Assembly: GCF_000615805.1 (NCBI RefSeq)
Contig: NZ_BAMJ01000004.1
Span: 17,410 to 81,409 of the forward strand
Direction of reading: 5' to 3'
DNA from: Latilactobacillus fuchuensis DSM 14340 = JCM 11249
Lineage (GTDB): Bacteria > Bacillota > Bacilli > Lactobacillales > Lactobacillaceae
DNA length: 64,000 bases
In this document: one piece after another, positions 1 through 9,735 of the stretch
Layout of the letters: every line of letters starts with the position of its first letter
How positions within the stretch are numbered: position 1 is the stretch's first letter
Made by a program: the position numbers and the translations under genes
The notes under the pieces: generated by a model
Seen by the model: the letters and a program-made list of their open reading frames with translations, nothing else
Told to the model about the DNA's origin: nothing
Database searches by the model: none

Positions 1-148
1 GCCCAAGTTAGCACTCTGATCGAAAACGTGTTCACTTCAACAGCCTTTTGCGTTTAACTACAAAATCAGCCACACGATTAAAAATCTAATCATGTGGCTG
101 ATTTTTAGGTTAATCCTCAAAGACTAACCGTTTAAGTTAAACACTCTT
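1..148 (-). repeat. Structured intergenic repeat, copy E (start of next unit at window edge)
   Basis: Read on the minus strand, it begins at the lepB stop codon with GAGTGTTTAAC. It carries the family marks: GAGGATTAACC, then a long hairpin (arms 64-80 and 87-103, 17 bp with few mismatches), then TAGTTAA, AAAAGGCT and GAACACGTT. The outer stem GTGTT/AACAC replaces GTGCT/AGCAC of the 63.4-kb copy, and the inner stem is TTAAC/GTTAA. The apical hairpin is followed by T's and could end lepB transcription. At 15-1 the head of a further unit (GAGTGCTAACTTGGGC) runs off the window. Confidence 0.7.
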
Positions 149-758
149 AATAGACCTTAAATTCTGTTAGTGGCCAGTAGCGTAGTTTGACGACGCCCTG
201 GATGCCGTTGTATTTTTTCGAATTGTCACTGATGAAGCCGACTGCCTTGTAGCGGCTGTCTTTCGAGACCGTTCGGTTATCACCCATCACGAAATAGTGG
301 TTGGCCGGCACGGTACTGCGACCTAATAAATCTTTCAGGTCAAATGATGAATCCGTTGAATTTGGTTTGACGGTGAAGTAATTTGAACCGGCGAGATAGG
401 TTGAATAATCAGCCTTATATTCTTTTAAATAAGGTTCGCTGACTTTCTGATTGTTAACGTAGAGTTGATCTTTGTCGAAGCGGACGGTATCGCCTGGTAA
501 GCCAATGACCCGTTTGATGTAGAATTCACCGGGGGCATCAGGGGCTTTCAAGATGACGACGTCGCCGCGTTCAACTTTCGTGTGACGTAAAGCAATTACC
601 CGATCGTATTGAGAAAAATTAGGCTGCATTGAAGGCCCAAAAATTTGCTCGTTGGCAATCACAAAGGTGAGCAGCAACTGAGCAATCCCAATCATTACAG
701 CGGATAATAATATGATTTGTAAGACAGATTTCCAGAATTCTTTTGTTTTAGCTGACAT
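147..758 (-). CDS. lepB: Signal peptidase I
   Basis: Type I signal peptidase, a membrane serine protease that removes signal peptides from exported preproteins on the outer face of the membrane. The 203-residue protein has one N-terminal transmembrane segment (about residues 12-35). The catalytic serine lies in GPSMQP (Ser43) and the general-base lysine in YIKRVIGLPGD (Lys82). The later family box HYFVMGDNR is also present. Length fits Gram-positive single-span signal peptidases. The gene is monocistronic on the minus strand, and its stop codon abuts a structured repeat that may act as terminator. Confidence 0.93.
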   Translation of the reverse strand: MSAKTKEFWKSVLQIILLSAVMIGIAQLLLTFVIANEQIFGPSMQPNFSQYDRVIALRHTKVERGDVVILKAPDAPGEFYIKRVIGLPGDTVRFDKDQLYVNNQKVSEPYLKEYKADYSTYLAGSNYFTVKPNSTDSSFDLKDLLGRSTVPANHYFVMGDNRTVSKDSRYKAVGFISDNSKKYNGIQGVVKLRYWPLTEFKVY

Positions 759-844
759 TTCCGCACATCCTTAATAAGTCAATAATCTCATTGTACTACA
801 ACTAATCAATTGATGACAACGGAATTGTATAGCTGATTAACTAA

Positions 845-1000
845 TTAACGTTGCATACGGTGGAAACCTTGTAGCGACTGACGATCGGCTTGAACAGTTG
901 TGCTTGGTTGATGAGTGGGTAGATAGTGGCCCAACATTAAATAACTAATACCCAAAATCCCAATGAGTGGCACCATCCAACTTGCTATTTTACGTAACAT
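845..1000 (-). CDS. Small single-span membrane protein, unknown function
   Basis: A 51-residue protein starting MLRKIASWMVPLIGILG. I chose this ATG because AAAGGGG lies about 8 bases before it; the frame opens further upstream at 1045 without a good ribosome site. The N-terminal half is one hydrophobic helix (about residues 8-24). The C-terminal tail is polar and basic and ends HRMQR. It lies upstream of lepB on the same strand, about 85 bases away. I do not recognise a family. Expression is plausible but unproven. Confidence 0.5.
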   Translation of the reverse strand: MLRKIASWMVPLIGILGISYLMLGHYLPTHQPSTTVQADRQSLQGFHRMQR

Positions 1001-1190
1001 ATTCAAGACCCCTTTATTTGATATTAAGTCCATTTTAACGGGCATTGCACATCAGCGCCATTGAATGAACTAACGAATCGGCAACTGGTGTGACAAAGTT
1101 GTTATGTAATTGATAAATCATAAACAGAATTTATCAAGGCAACGGTGTTCGTGGTATACTAAGAACAATATTGCTTAAGAGGTGAACGGA

Positions 1191-2444
1191 ATGCCAACAA
1201 TTCAATCAAAATTTACACCGATTTTATTAGGAAGCGACTTTAACGTTTATGGGATGGCGCGTTCGTTTTATGAACTAACGGGAAAACCAGTCCAAGCTTA
1301 CGCAGGTGCTGAACTAGCACCGACCCGTTATACTAAAATTGTCGATGTCGAAATCGTACCAGGTTTCAGCGAAGATCCCGTTTTTATTGAAAAAATGCGG
1401 GAATTAATTTTAACGTACCAAACTCATGATGAACCCGTGATTTTAATCGGTTGTGGGGATGGGTATGCAGAATTAATCGCTAAACATAAGGTAGAACTAC
1501 AAGCGGCCTTTGTTTGTCCCTATATCGATTACGATTTATTGAAACAGTTGAATAACAAAGAAAATTTCTATCAAGTCTGCGAAGAATACGATTTACCTTA
1601 TCCTAAAACCAAAACGATAACGCATGAGATGGTGACCGCAGGACAAGTAACGCAACCATTTGGGTATCCAGTCGCATTGAAACCCGCTAATTCAGTTGAA
1701 TGGTTAGATGTGCATTTTGAAGGTCGTAAAAAGGCGTTCCGAATTCAATCACAGGCTGAATTTGATGCGATTATTCAAAAAATTTATGCTAGTGGTTATA
1801 CGTCAGATCTAATTCTTCAAGATTTCATTCCGGGTGATGACAGTCGGATGCGCGTGTTAAACGCCTACGTGGATCACAATCACCAAGTGAAGATGATGTG
1901 TTTGGGTCATCCTTTATTGGAAGATCCAGCGCCAGCCGCGATTGGGAATTACGTGGCGATTATCCCTGAATATAATGAAACTATTTATCATCAGATTCAA
2001 ACCTTCTTAGAAGCGATTGGTTTTACGGGTTACGCTAATTTTGATATGAAATTTGACGAACGGGATCAAACCTTCAAGTTATTTGAAATCAATTTACGGC
2101 AAGGTCGCAGTAGTTTCTTTGTCACGTTGAACGGTTATAATTTAGCGCAATGGGTGGTTCAAGATTACGTAACGGGTGATTTAAAAGACCAACCAACCGT
2201 TTATGGTAATCAAGATGATAGTCAAGCAGCTTTATGGTTAGGCGTGTCTGTTGACGTCTTTAAGAAATATACGCGGGATAATGCGGACAAAGATCGCGCA
2301 TTAGCGTTAATTAAACAAGGCCGCTACGGCACGACTTTCCAATATGCCAAGGATAATAACGTTAAACGTTGGTTATTGACGAAATGGATGTTGCATAATT
2401 ATCGTAAGAATTTTGCACGTTATTTTAAAGAAAACAAAGGGTAA
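1191..2444 (+). CDS. ATP-grasp ligase, probable D-aspartate ligase for the peptidoglycan crossbridge
   Basis: The 417-residue ATP-grasp protein resembles the Enterococcus faecium D-aspartate ligase (Asl), which adds D-Asp to the lysine side chain of UDP-MurNAc-pentapeptide. The N-terminus FTPILLGSDFNVYGMARSF is the family-like opening. The ATP-grasp core lies at about residues 120-320 and includes a metal-binding end, FEINLRQGRSS. The ATG at 1191 follows AGAGGTG; an in-frame GTG at 1182 lies inside that ribosome site and is less likely. The aspartate racemase gene follows within four bases, which supplies the D-Asp. I infer a Lys-D-Asp (A4alpha) wall. The exact acceptor is inferred from family and context. 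Confidence 0.82.
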   Translation: MPTIQSKFTPILLGSDFNVYGMARSFYELTGKPVQAYAGAELAPTRYTKIVDVEIVPGFSEDPVFIEKMRELILTYQTHDEPVILIGCGDGYAELIAKHKVELQAAFVCPYIDYDLLKQLNNKENFYQVCEEYDLPYPKTKTITHEMVTAGQVTQPFGYPVALKPANSVEWLDVHFEGRKKAFRIQSQAEFDAIIQKIYASGYTSDLILQDFIPGDDSRMRVLNAYVDHNHQVKMMCLGHPLLEDPAPAAIGNYVAIIPEYNETIYHQIQTFLEAIGFTGYANFDMKFDERDQTFKLFEINLRQGRSSFFVTLNGYNLAQWVVQDYVTGDLKDQPTVYGNQDDSQAALWLGVSVDVFKKYTRDNADKDRALALIKQGRYGTTFQYAKDNNVKRWLLTKWMLHNYRKNFARYFKENKG

Positions 2445-2447
2445 TTG

Positions 2448-3161
2448 ATGATGAAACAATTTTTTACAGTGCTTGGCGGGATGGGAACGGCCGCGACTGA
2501 AAGTTACATTCGGTTATTAAATCAGCGGACACCATCTAAAAAAGATCAAGATTTCTTGGATTATATCGTGGTCAATCATGCGACGATTCCTGATCGTTCG
2601 ACTTATTTAATGGACCATACGCAACCTAATCCAGCTCCTTACTTATTAGAAGATATTCAACAACAAAGCTTATTGAAGCCGGCTTTTTTCGTGATTGCTT
2701 GTAATACAGCGCATTATTTCTATGATGAGTTGCAAGCAGCGGCTTCAGCACCAATCGTGCACATGCCCCGTGAAACGGTTAAGAGTATTCAAACGACTTA
2801 TCCAACCGCAAAACGGATTGGTATTCTAGGGACTAAAGGGACCGTCACTGACGGTATTTACGACCAGGAGTTGGCGACCGTTGGTTACAAGATTGTTAAA
2901 CCAAGCGAAGCATTGCAAGAGCGGACGATGGATTTAATTTTTAACGACATCAAAGGTCAAGCGAAGATGAGTGGTGCTAAATATCACGCCATTTTAGAAA
3001 CGATGATCACTGAAGGCGATTGTGATGCGGTCATTTTAGGCTGTACTGAATTATCATTAGCGCAAGAATGGGCACCGGATCACACTTTTCCAGTCGTTGA
3101 TTCACAATCAGTTTTAGTTGATCGGTCGATTGAATTGGCGTTGAAGTTACGAGAAAAGTGA
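2448..3161 (+). CDS. racD: Aspartate racemase
   Basis: Member of the Asp/Glu racemase family, cofactor-independent, converting L-Asp to D-Asp by two catalytic cysteines. These are seen in VIACNTAHY (first half) and LGCTELSL (second half). The N-terminal GGMGTAATESY loop is typical. About 237 residues, the usual length. It follows the D-aspartate ligase at once (stop 2442-2444, start 2448 or 2451, with AAAGGG ahead), so the two are co-transcribed and very likely work in sequence: the racemase makes D-Asp and the ligase attaches it to the wall precursor. A glutamate racemase role is less likely given this pairing. Confidence 0.88.
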   Translation: MMKQFFTVLGGMGTAATESYIRLLNQRTPSKKDQDFLDYIVVNHATIPDRSTYLMDHTQPNPAPYLLEDIQQQSLLKPAFFVIACNTAHYFYDELQAAASAPIVHMPRETVKSIQTTYPTAKRIGILGTKGTVTDGIYDQELATVGYKIVKPSEALQERTMDLIFNDIKGQAKMSGAKYHAILETMITEGDCDAVILGCTELSLAQEWAPDHTFPVVDSQSVLVDRSIELALKLREK

Positions 3162-3173
3162 GTTTGATGAATG

Positions 3174-3847
3174 ATGGCAAAATTAGTAATTGTTAGACAT
3201 GGTGAAAGTTTGGCCAACCAATTAAACACTTACACGGGTTGGTCAGATGTACACTGACGGATAAAGGTCGTTTGGAAGCCCACCAAGTTGGGCAACAACT
3301 TCAAGCGACTGGGATTCAATTTGCCCAAGTCCATACATCGCTATTAAAACGGGCGATTTTAACTAGCTATATCATTTTGGAAGAAATGGATCAATTAGCC
3401 ATTCCAATGACCAAGAGTTGGCGATTAAACGAACGACATTACGGCGCTTTGCGGGGGTTGAATAAAGAAACCACGCGAAGGGTTTTTGGTGTGGCGCAAG
3501 TCGCACGGTGGCGCCGGAGCTATACAGCTATTCCACCATTACTTACGCAGGTGTCGCAGGAACGGCGCTATCGATTAGTCCCACTAGCAAGTCGGCCACG
3601 GGGCGAAAGTTTGGCCCAAGCGACCCAACGATTATTGCCGTATTGGCAAGATCAAATTGTACCGGGATTAAGACAAGGTCGTGATCAGTTAGTGGTTGCG
3701 CATGGGTCGACATTGCGGGCGCTGATTAAAGTCATTGAGCAGATCTCAGATCAAGCAATCGATGGGGTTGAAGTCGCTAACGGGGAGGCATTGTACTATC
3801 AATTTGATGCAACACTCCAATTGATTGAGAAAGGACGTTTAGGCTAA
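3174..3847 (+). CDS. Phosphoglycerate mutase-like histidine phosphatase (frame broken near 3252)
   Basis: The first 27 codons read MAKLVIVRHGESLANQ and continue to GWSDVH, then a stop at 3255-3257. The other frame continues TLTDKGRLEAHQ. Restoring one C in GTAC at 3249-3252 gives the family sequence GWSDVPLTDKG and a protein of about 224 residues, normal for 2,3-bisphosphoglycerate-dependent mutases. RHGES holds the phospho-accepting histidine and VVAHGSTLRAL the second histidine. Further boxes (ERHYGALRGLNK, RPRGESL) are kept. It lies in the racD operon. Divergence suggests a paralogue rather than the main glycolytic enzyme. The break looks like a sequencing deletion. Confidence 0.75.
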
Positions 3848-3852
3848 AGTTG

Positions 3853-5043
3853 ATGATGAAACAGAAAATAACAATCGCGATTCTGATCGTTGGACTATTT
3901 GTTTTGGGAATTGGTGCAACGGCCCACCACTACCGACACCAATTGGTGGTGCAAGCAGGTCAGTCTAATCAACGATTAAAACAAGTGCAACAACAATTAC
4001 AAACAACTCAAAAGCAATTGGCAGAGCAAGTGGCTAAAGATAATCATTCCGCAATCGATACTCGCAAGACGAACCAGTTAACGGGTGTCCAACAACAAGT
4101 ATTACAGAAAAAATTAACGGATAGTCATTTTAGTGGCACGATTTTATTAGTTAAAAATAACCGGATTATCTATCAAGACGGTCGCGGTTATGCGAATTAT
4201 GAACAACAAAAACTAATTACACCGCAAACGACGTATCAGATTGCCTCGGTCCAGAAATCATTGACGGCTGCACTTGTGATGAAAGCGGTCGAAGCGGGTC
4301 AATTAAAATTAACGGATAAGATTGGCCAATATTACCCACAAATTAAAGAGGGTCAGAAAATCACCATTCAAATGATGTTGGACATGCAGTCGGGATTGAT
4401 TGAAACTAAGGCGCCGACTGTTGATTTGACGGAGCAACAACGATTCGCGTTTGCGTTTGATCATTTGAAAGTTCAAAATATTGGCAAACATTTCTATGCG
4501 CCAGTGAACTATTTATTATTAACGGGTGTTTTAGAAAAGGTGACCCATCAATCGTATCAACAACTATTTGAAAAACAAGTGAGTGAACCGCTGGCGTTGA
4601 CGTCATTTGGATTTATGCCAAATAGTATTGCCGGTCAGCAAGCTGTTTCGTATACCGTTGAGAATAATTTTTATGGTGAAGCTGTTCCGGTGCCCATTTT
4701 TACGTATACCCGGGAAATTGGCACGGGGAATATGTACGCCACGGCCAGTAGCTTATTTCAAGTTGAACAGGCAATTGTGCAGGGGCGGATTATCAGTAAA
4801 AATAGTTTACATCAATTACGGCATACGCAAACTGGTAGTTACAGTGGTGGCGTGTATAATTGGCCAACTTATTTTACGAGTCATGGGGTTGAATCAGGTT
4901 ACGAAAGTGCCATTCAAATCAGTCAAGACGGCCAATCAGGCGTTGTTCTGTTGTCCAATCAATATAAGGTCAAACCAGTCCCCTTGGTTGGGTTGACGAA
5001 GTCGCTGTACCAACAATTCTGTGAAACGCAAACAAAAGCATAA
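3853..5043 (+). CDS. Membrane-anchored serine hydrolase, class C beta-lactamase/PBP-like
   Basis: About 396 residues. An N-terminal membrane helix (about residues 7-23) is followed by a Gln-rich coiled coil (about 30-65), then a beta-lactamase-fold domain acting outside the cell. The SxxK motif is ASVQKS with lysine after the serine. A Tyr/Asn region, FYAPVNYLLL, lies where the YxN motif is expected. A C-terminal HGVESGYES stands where class C enzymes have an HxG-type motif. Such proteins are usually D-amino-acid hydrolases or esterases, not resistance enzymes. It closes the D-Asp ligase operon, 5 bases after the mutase-like gene, which suggests a wall-related role. Substrate unknown. Confidence 0.75.
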   Translation: MMKQKITIAILIVGLFVLGIGATAHHYRHQLVVQAGQSNQRLKQVQQQLQTTQKQLAEQVAKDNHSAIDTRKTNQLTGVQQQVLQKKLTDSHFSGTILLVKNNRIIYQDGRGYANYEQQKLITPQTTYQIASVQKSLTAALVMKAVEAGQLKLTDKIGQYYPQIKEGQKITIQMMLDMQSGLIETKAPTVDLTEQQRFAFAFDHLKVQNIGKHFYAPVNYLLLTGVLEKVTHQSYQQLFEKQVSEPLALTSFGFMPNSIAGQQAVSYTVENNFYGEAVPVPIFTYTREIGTGNMYATASSLFQVEQAIVQGRIISKNSLHQLRHTQTGSYSGGVYNWPTYFTSHGVESGYESAIQISQDGQSGVVLLSNQYKVKPVPLVGLTKSLYQQFCETQTKA

Positions 5044-5052
5044 GCAACAAAA

Positions 5053-5091
5053 CAAAGACACGCTAGTCCAATTCGGGCTAGCGTGTCTTTG
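5053..5091. terminator. Bidirectional intrinsic terminator
   Basis: A 14-bp perfect stem (CAAAGACACGCTAG and its complement) with an 11-base loop. A-rich sequence lies before it and T-rich after it. It sits between the convergent serine hydrolase and phosphatase genes, so it can serve both. Confidence 0.85.
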
Positions 5092-5111
5092 TTTGATTGA
5101 TGATTAGGTGA

Positions 5112-5906
5112 TTATTCTAAATAGTCGTTTTTGAGTTGTTCAATTTCGGTTGGTTTCAACGCCATCGCTTGGGTTAGATAATTAGCCATGCTACCGAAAT
5201 GTTGGTCAATCACATCATAGACGTGGTTGATACTTTCAATCGAGATGGCTTGCGCGTTCATCGCGGCCACTTGCGCATCATTGCTGTTGATTCGTTTTGG
5301 TGTTGCAGTGTCTAATCCGAGGACTTGATTCGATAATAAGAAATCATTGGTAATCGTTTCACGGTCGACGCCTAAAGCACTCAAGATTAATAAAGTGCCG
5401 ACACCAGTTCGGTCTTTGCCGGCCGAACAATGGTATAAAACGGCGCCATCCGTGTCATGATTATTTAATAAGACGGTTAATAGATCACGATAGGCGGCTT
5501 GGGCGTGCGCGTCGAGGACTAATTGTTGATACATTTTGTCCATACTTGATAATTCGGGTTCTGCGGATGATTGATGACCGAATAGTCGACCGAATAAACC
5601 CGCTTTGGGCGTTGGTTCGGTTGATTGATCAGTAAATGGGAAGACGGATAAACGGTGGTAAGTCACGAATTGTTCATCAAACGGATCGGGTGCGACTTTA
5701 ATTTCGTGGCGTGATCGAAAATCAACGTCGAATAAGATGCCATATTGAATCAAACGTTGGATATCATCATTGGTCAGTGCGTTTAAACTACCGGAGCGTA
5801 ATAATTTATGCCATTTAATGGTACGACCGTCCGCTGTTGGATAGCCGCCGAGTTCGCGCAGATTGTTGCTACGGGTGAGTTCTAAAACGCGTTGATGCTC
5901 TTGCAT
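5112..5906 (-). CDS. Tyrosine-protein phosphatase (LipA/Tph3 type)
   Basis: 264 residues. The CX5R phosphatase loop is HCSAGKDRTGVG, with a preceding general-acid region. The opening NLRELGGYPTADGRTIKWHKLLRSGSL is the typical start of atypical bacterial dual-specificity/tyrosine phosphatases (Listeria LipA-like). An insertion of about 40 residues (about 95-135) is specific to this group. There is no signal peptide, so it is cytoplasmic. Substrate is not known: phosphotyrosine, phosphoserine or phosphoinositide activity is reported in the family. It is monocistronic, with a shared terminator at its 3' end. Confidence 0.85.
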   Translation of the reverse strand: MQEHQRVLELTRSNNLRELGGYPTADGRTIKWHKLLRSGSLNALTNDDIQRLIQYGILFDVDFRSRHEIKVAPDPFDEQFVTYHRLSVFPFTDQSTEPTPKAGLFGRLFGHQSSAEPELSSMDKMYQQLVLDAHAQAAYRDLLTVLLNNHDTDGAVLYHCSAGKDRTGVGTLLILSALGVDRETITNDFLLSNQVLGLDTATPKRINSNDAQVAAMNAQAISIESINHVYDVIDQHFGSMANYLTQAMALKPTEIEQLKNDYLE

Positions 5907-6040
5907 ACTAATCAGTCCTTTGCTGTTTTATTCTAAGTACTATTGTATAACGAAGTTGTCGAAAAAACAGCAACAGTTTAAACGTTCGGTTTCTACTAAA
6001 TAAGGAGCGGTACTGAAAATGAATTTTTAATAAGAGCTAA

Positions 6041-6069
6041 TTGACGTATCACTAAAAATTTGCTATAGT
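6041..6069 (+). promoter_or_regulatory. guaB promoter
   Basis: TTGACG at 6041-6046, 17-base spacer, TATAGT at 6064-6069: close to sigma-A consensus. Two sequences like PurR PurBoxes (CCGAAC core) lie nearby: AGAAACCGAACGTT read on the minus strand around 5981-5994, and TAAAGCGAACAAT at 6102-6114, each with about 11 of 13 consensus bases. The PurBox reading is weak. Confidence 0.6.
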
Positions 6070-6104
6070 TTTAACAATTTTAAAATAACTAATTTTAGCG
6101 GTAA

Positions 6105-7640
<1,536 letters not shown>

Positions 7641-7704
7641 ACGTTGAGTTAGCAGTTGGTCTTAAAATTTGCAGTGTCGGAATCATTAACGTTAAAATAG
7701 CAGT

Positions 7705-7736
7705 AATCCGTTCTCGATTAGGAGAACGGATTTTTT
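7705..7736 (+). terminator. guaB terminator
   Basis: AATCCGTTCTC / GAGAACGGATT stem (11 bp), 6-base loop, followed by a T run. Confidence 0.85.
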
Positions 7737-7845
7737 GGTTAACAATTGCGGATTTAAAGAATTCTTTAACCCTAAAAACCGAATAGTTTGTTACAATGAT
7801 AGCGAATCACTCGAAATGAGTTTAAATTAAAACGAGGTAAACTAA

Positions 7846-8535
7846 ATGATGAAAATTTTAATTGTTGATGATGATAAAGAAATTGTTGAATTATTGAGTA
7901 TTTACGTTAAAAATGAAGGTTACGATCCAATCCAAGCGTTTACCGGTAAAGAAGCTTTAACGAAGATTGCGACTAACCCGGATATTGATTTAATGATTCT
8001 AGATATTATGATGCCTAATATGAGTGGGATTGAAGTCATTAAAGCGGTGCGCAAGGATTCGCAAGTGCCGATTATTGTCGTCTCAGCCAAAACAACCGAT
8101 ATGGATAAAATTCAAGGGTTGATTACCGGCGCGGATGATTACGTTTCGAAGCCTTTTAATCCGCTTGAAGTCATGGCGCGGGTTAAATCACTTTTGCGTC
8201 GGAGTCAACAACACGTCACGACTGAAGTCCCAGATATTTTGGAAGTCGGGCCGTTGGTGATTAAACGCGATTCACACGAAGTCACGACGATTGCGGGCAA
8301 ACAAATTCAATTGACTGCACTCGAATTCGGGATTCTCTATCTATTGGCGAGCCATCCCAACCGGGTCTTTTCGGCGGACGATATTTTTGAACGGGTCTGG
8401 AAACAAGAAAGTATTGTATCGGCGAAGACGGTTATGGTCCACGTCAGCCATTTACGGGATAAGATTGAAGAAGCCACTGACGGTGAAAAAGTGATTGAAA
8501 CCGTCTGGGGCGTTGGTTACAAGGTCGAGGTCTAA
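7846..8535 (+). CDS. Two-component response regulator, OmpR family (VanR-like)
   Basis: 229 residues. A receiver domain (about 1-115) has the acidic pocket DDD near residue 9, the phospho-acceptor aspartate in LMILDIMMP (Asp53 from the first ATG) and the conserved lysine in SKPFNP. A winged-helix DNA-binding domain follows (about 130-228). The stop codon overlaps the kinase start (TAATGG), so the two are translationally coupled. The pair reads on into a D-Ala-D-Ala carboxypeptidase, an arrangement that points to control of wall synthesis; the gene targets are inferred. Confidence 0.92.
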   Translation: MMKILIVDDDKEIVELLSIYVKNEGYDPIQAFTGKEALTKIATNPDIDLMILDIMMPNMSGIEVIKAVRKDSQVPIIVVSAKTTDMDKIQGLITGADDYVSKPFNPLEVMARVKSLLRRSQQHVTTEVPDILEVGPLVIKRDSHEVTTIAGKQIQLTALEFGILYLLASHPNRVFSADDIFERVWKQESIVSAKTVMVHVSHLRDKIEEATDGEKVIETVWGVGYKVEV

Positions 8536-9731
8536 TGGACGAACAACATAATAATCAACCCTTAAAAAAAGTCGCGTTAACCGGTAAAGAAAAAAGTGAA
8601 CTATTCGCCGAAGGGGTCGTTACAGTCATATTGTTATTGCTGTTAAACCTCTCAATCATGGTGCTTTTACAACAAGCGATTATCACTAACCCGCAATTGC
8701 GGGGTGGTGTTTGGATGATTAAAAACGCCATCACCATCGGACCGAATGAATGGCATATTTGGAGTTGGCAGAATTGGTTTGTCGTCTTAATGGCGGTGGC
8801 CGATATTCTCGTCGTCTATTGGCGTCTTATTCGGCGGTACCACCAAATGCAAATGTGGCACGTCATTGGTGAACTACATTTCATCGCGGACGGCCATTTA
8901 GAACACCGAATTAATTTACGGGTCAATCGTGATTTACAACGGGTAATTGACAGTGTGAATACGCTAGTCGATAGCACCGTGCGGTCGATGGACGAAGAAC
9001 GCAAGATTGAAAAGAGTAAAGATGAACTGATTACCAACGTCAGCCACGATTTACGTACGCCGTTAACCTCGATTATCGGTTATTTGGGTTTAATTGAGGA
9101 TCAGCAATATCAAACGCGTGACGAATTAACGAAATATACGCACACGGCTTACGTAAAAGCCCAACAGATGAAGGTGTTAGTCGAAGATCTATTCGAATAT
9201 ACGAAGGTTCGTCAAACGTCGACACCGATTACTAAAACAACGTTTGATATGGAACAGATGTTGGAACAATTAGCGGCGAGTTTCGAATTAGAAGCGCAGA
9301 AAAAAGGGATGCAAATTAACGTGCGATGTCATCCAACCCCGTTAATGATGGAAGCTGATACTGAAAAGTTGGGCCGGGTTTTTAATAACTTATTAGCGAA
9401 TGCTTTGAAATACGGCAAAGGCGCCAATCAGATCACGTTAGAGGCTGAAAAAATCGGGCAAGAAGCGATTATTAAAGTTTCAAATGACGGTCAACAGATT
9501 CCCAGTGATTCATTGAGTCAGTTATTTGATCGTTTCTACCGAGTTGAAGCATCCCGTTCGCAAGAAACCGGTGGGACTGGGTTAGGCTTGGCGATTTCGC
9601 AGAGTATTATTGCGTTACATGGTGGTTATATTTATGCGGATTCAACGCCAGAATTAACCAGTTTTGTGATACACTTACCTTTAAAGTTAGGTCAGCCAGT
9701 TAAGGCTGATACTCACCATAGTCAGGAGTAA
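8535..9731 (+). CDS. Sensor histidine kinase (VanS-like)
   Basis: 398 residues. Two transmembrane helices (about 28-50 and 80-98) frame a short extracytoplasmic loop of about 30 residues, too small for a large ligand domain. A HAMP-like linker (about 100-155) follows, then the HisKA domain with phospho-accepting His171 in NVSHDLRTPL. The ATPase domain has an N box (NNLLANALKYG) and G box (GGTGLGLAISQSI). It is coupled to the preceding regulator by start/stop overlap and lies 4 bases before the carboxypeptidase gene. Confidence 0.92.
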   Translation: MDEQHNNQPLKKVALTGKEKSELFAEGVVTVILLLLLNLSIMVLLQQAIITNPQLRGGVWMIKNAITIGPNEWHIWSWQNWFVVLMAVADILVVYWRLIRRYHQMQMWHVIGELHFIADGHLEHRINLRVNRDLQRVIDSVNTLVDSTVRSMDEERKIEKSKDELITNVSHDLRTPLTSIIGYLGLIEDQQYQTRDELTKYTHTAYVKAQQMKVLVEDLFEYTKVRQTSTPITKTTFDMEQMLEQLAASFELEAQKKGMQINVRCHPTPLMMEADTEKLGRVFNNLLANALKYGKGANQITLEAEKIGQEAIIKVSNDGQQIPSDSLSQLFDRFYRVEASRSQETGGTGLGLAISQSIIALHGGYIYADSTPELTSFVIHLPLKLGQPVKADTHHSQE

Positions 9732-9735
9732 GATT

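Noticed and set aside
3174..3847. Programmed frameshifting in the mutase-like gene and the other split genes
   Set aside because: No slippery heptamer with following stem or pseudoknot is seen, and the same one-base loss recurs in unrelated genes, which points to sequence error.
4309..4996. Open frames of 60-129 codons inside the serine hydrolase gene
   Set aside because: No ribosome site, low-complexity shadow frames of a well-supported gene.
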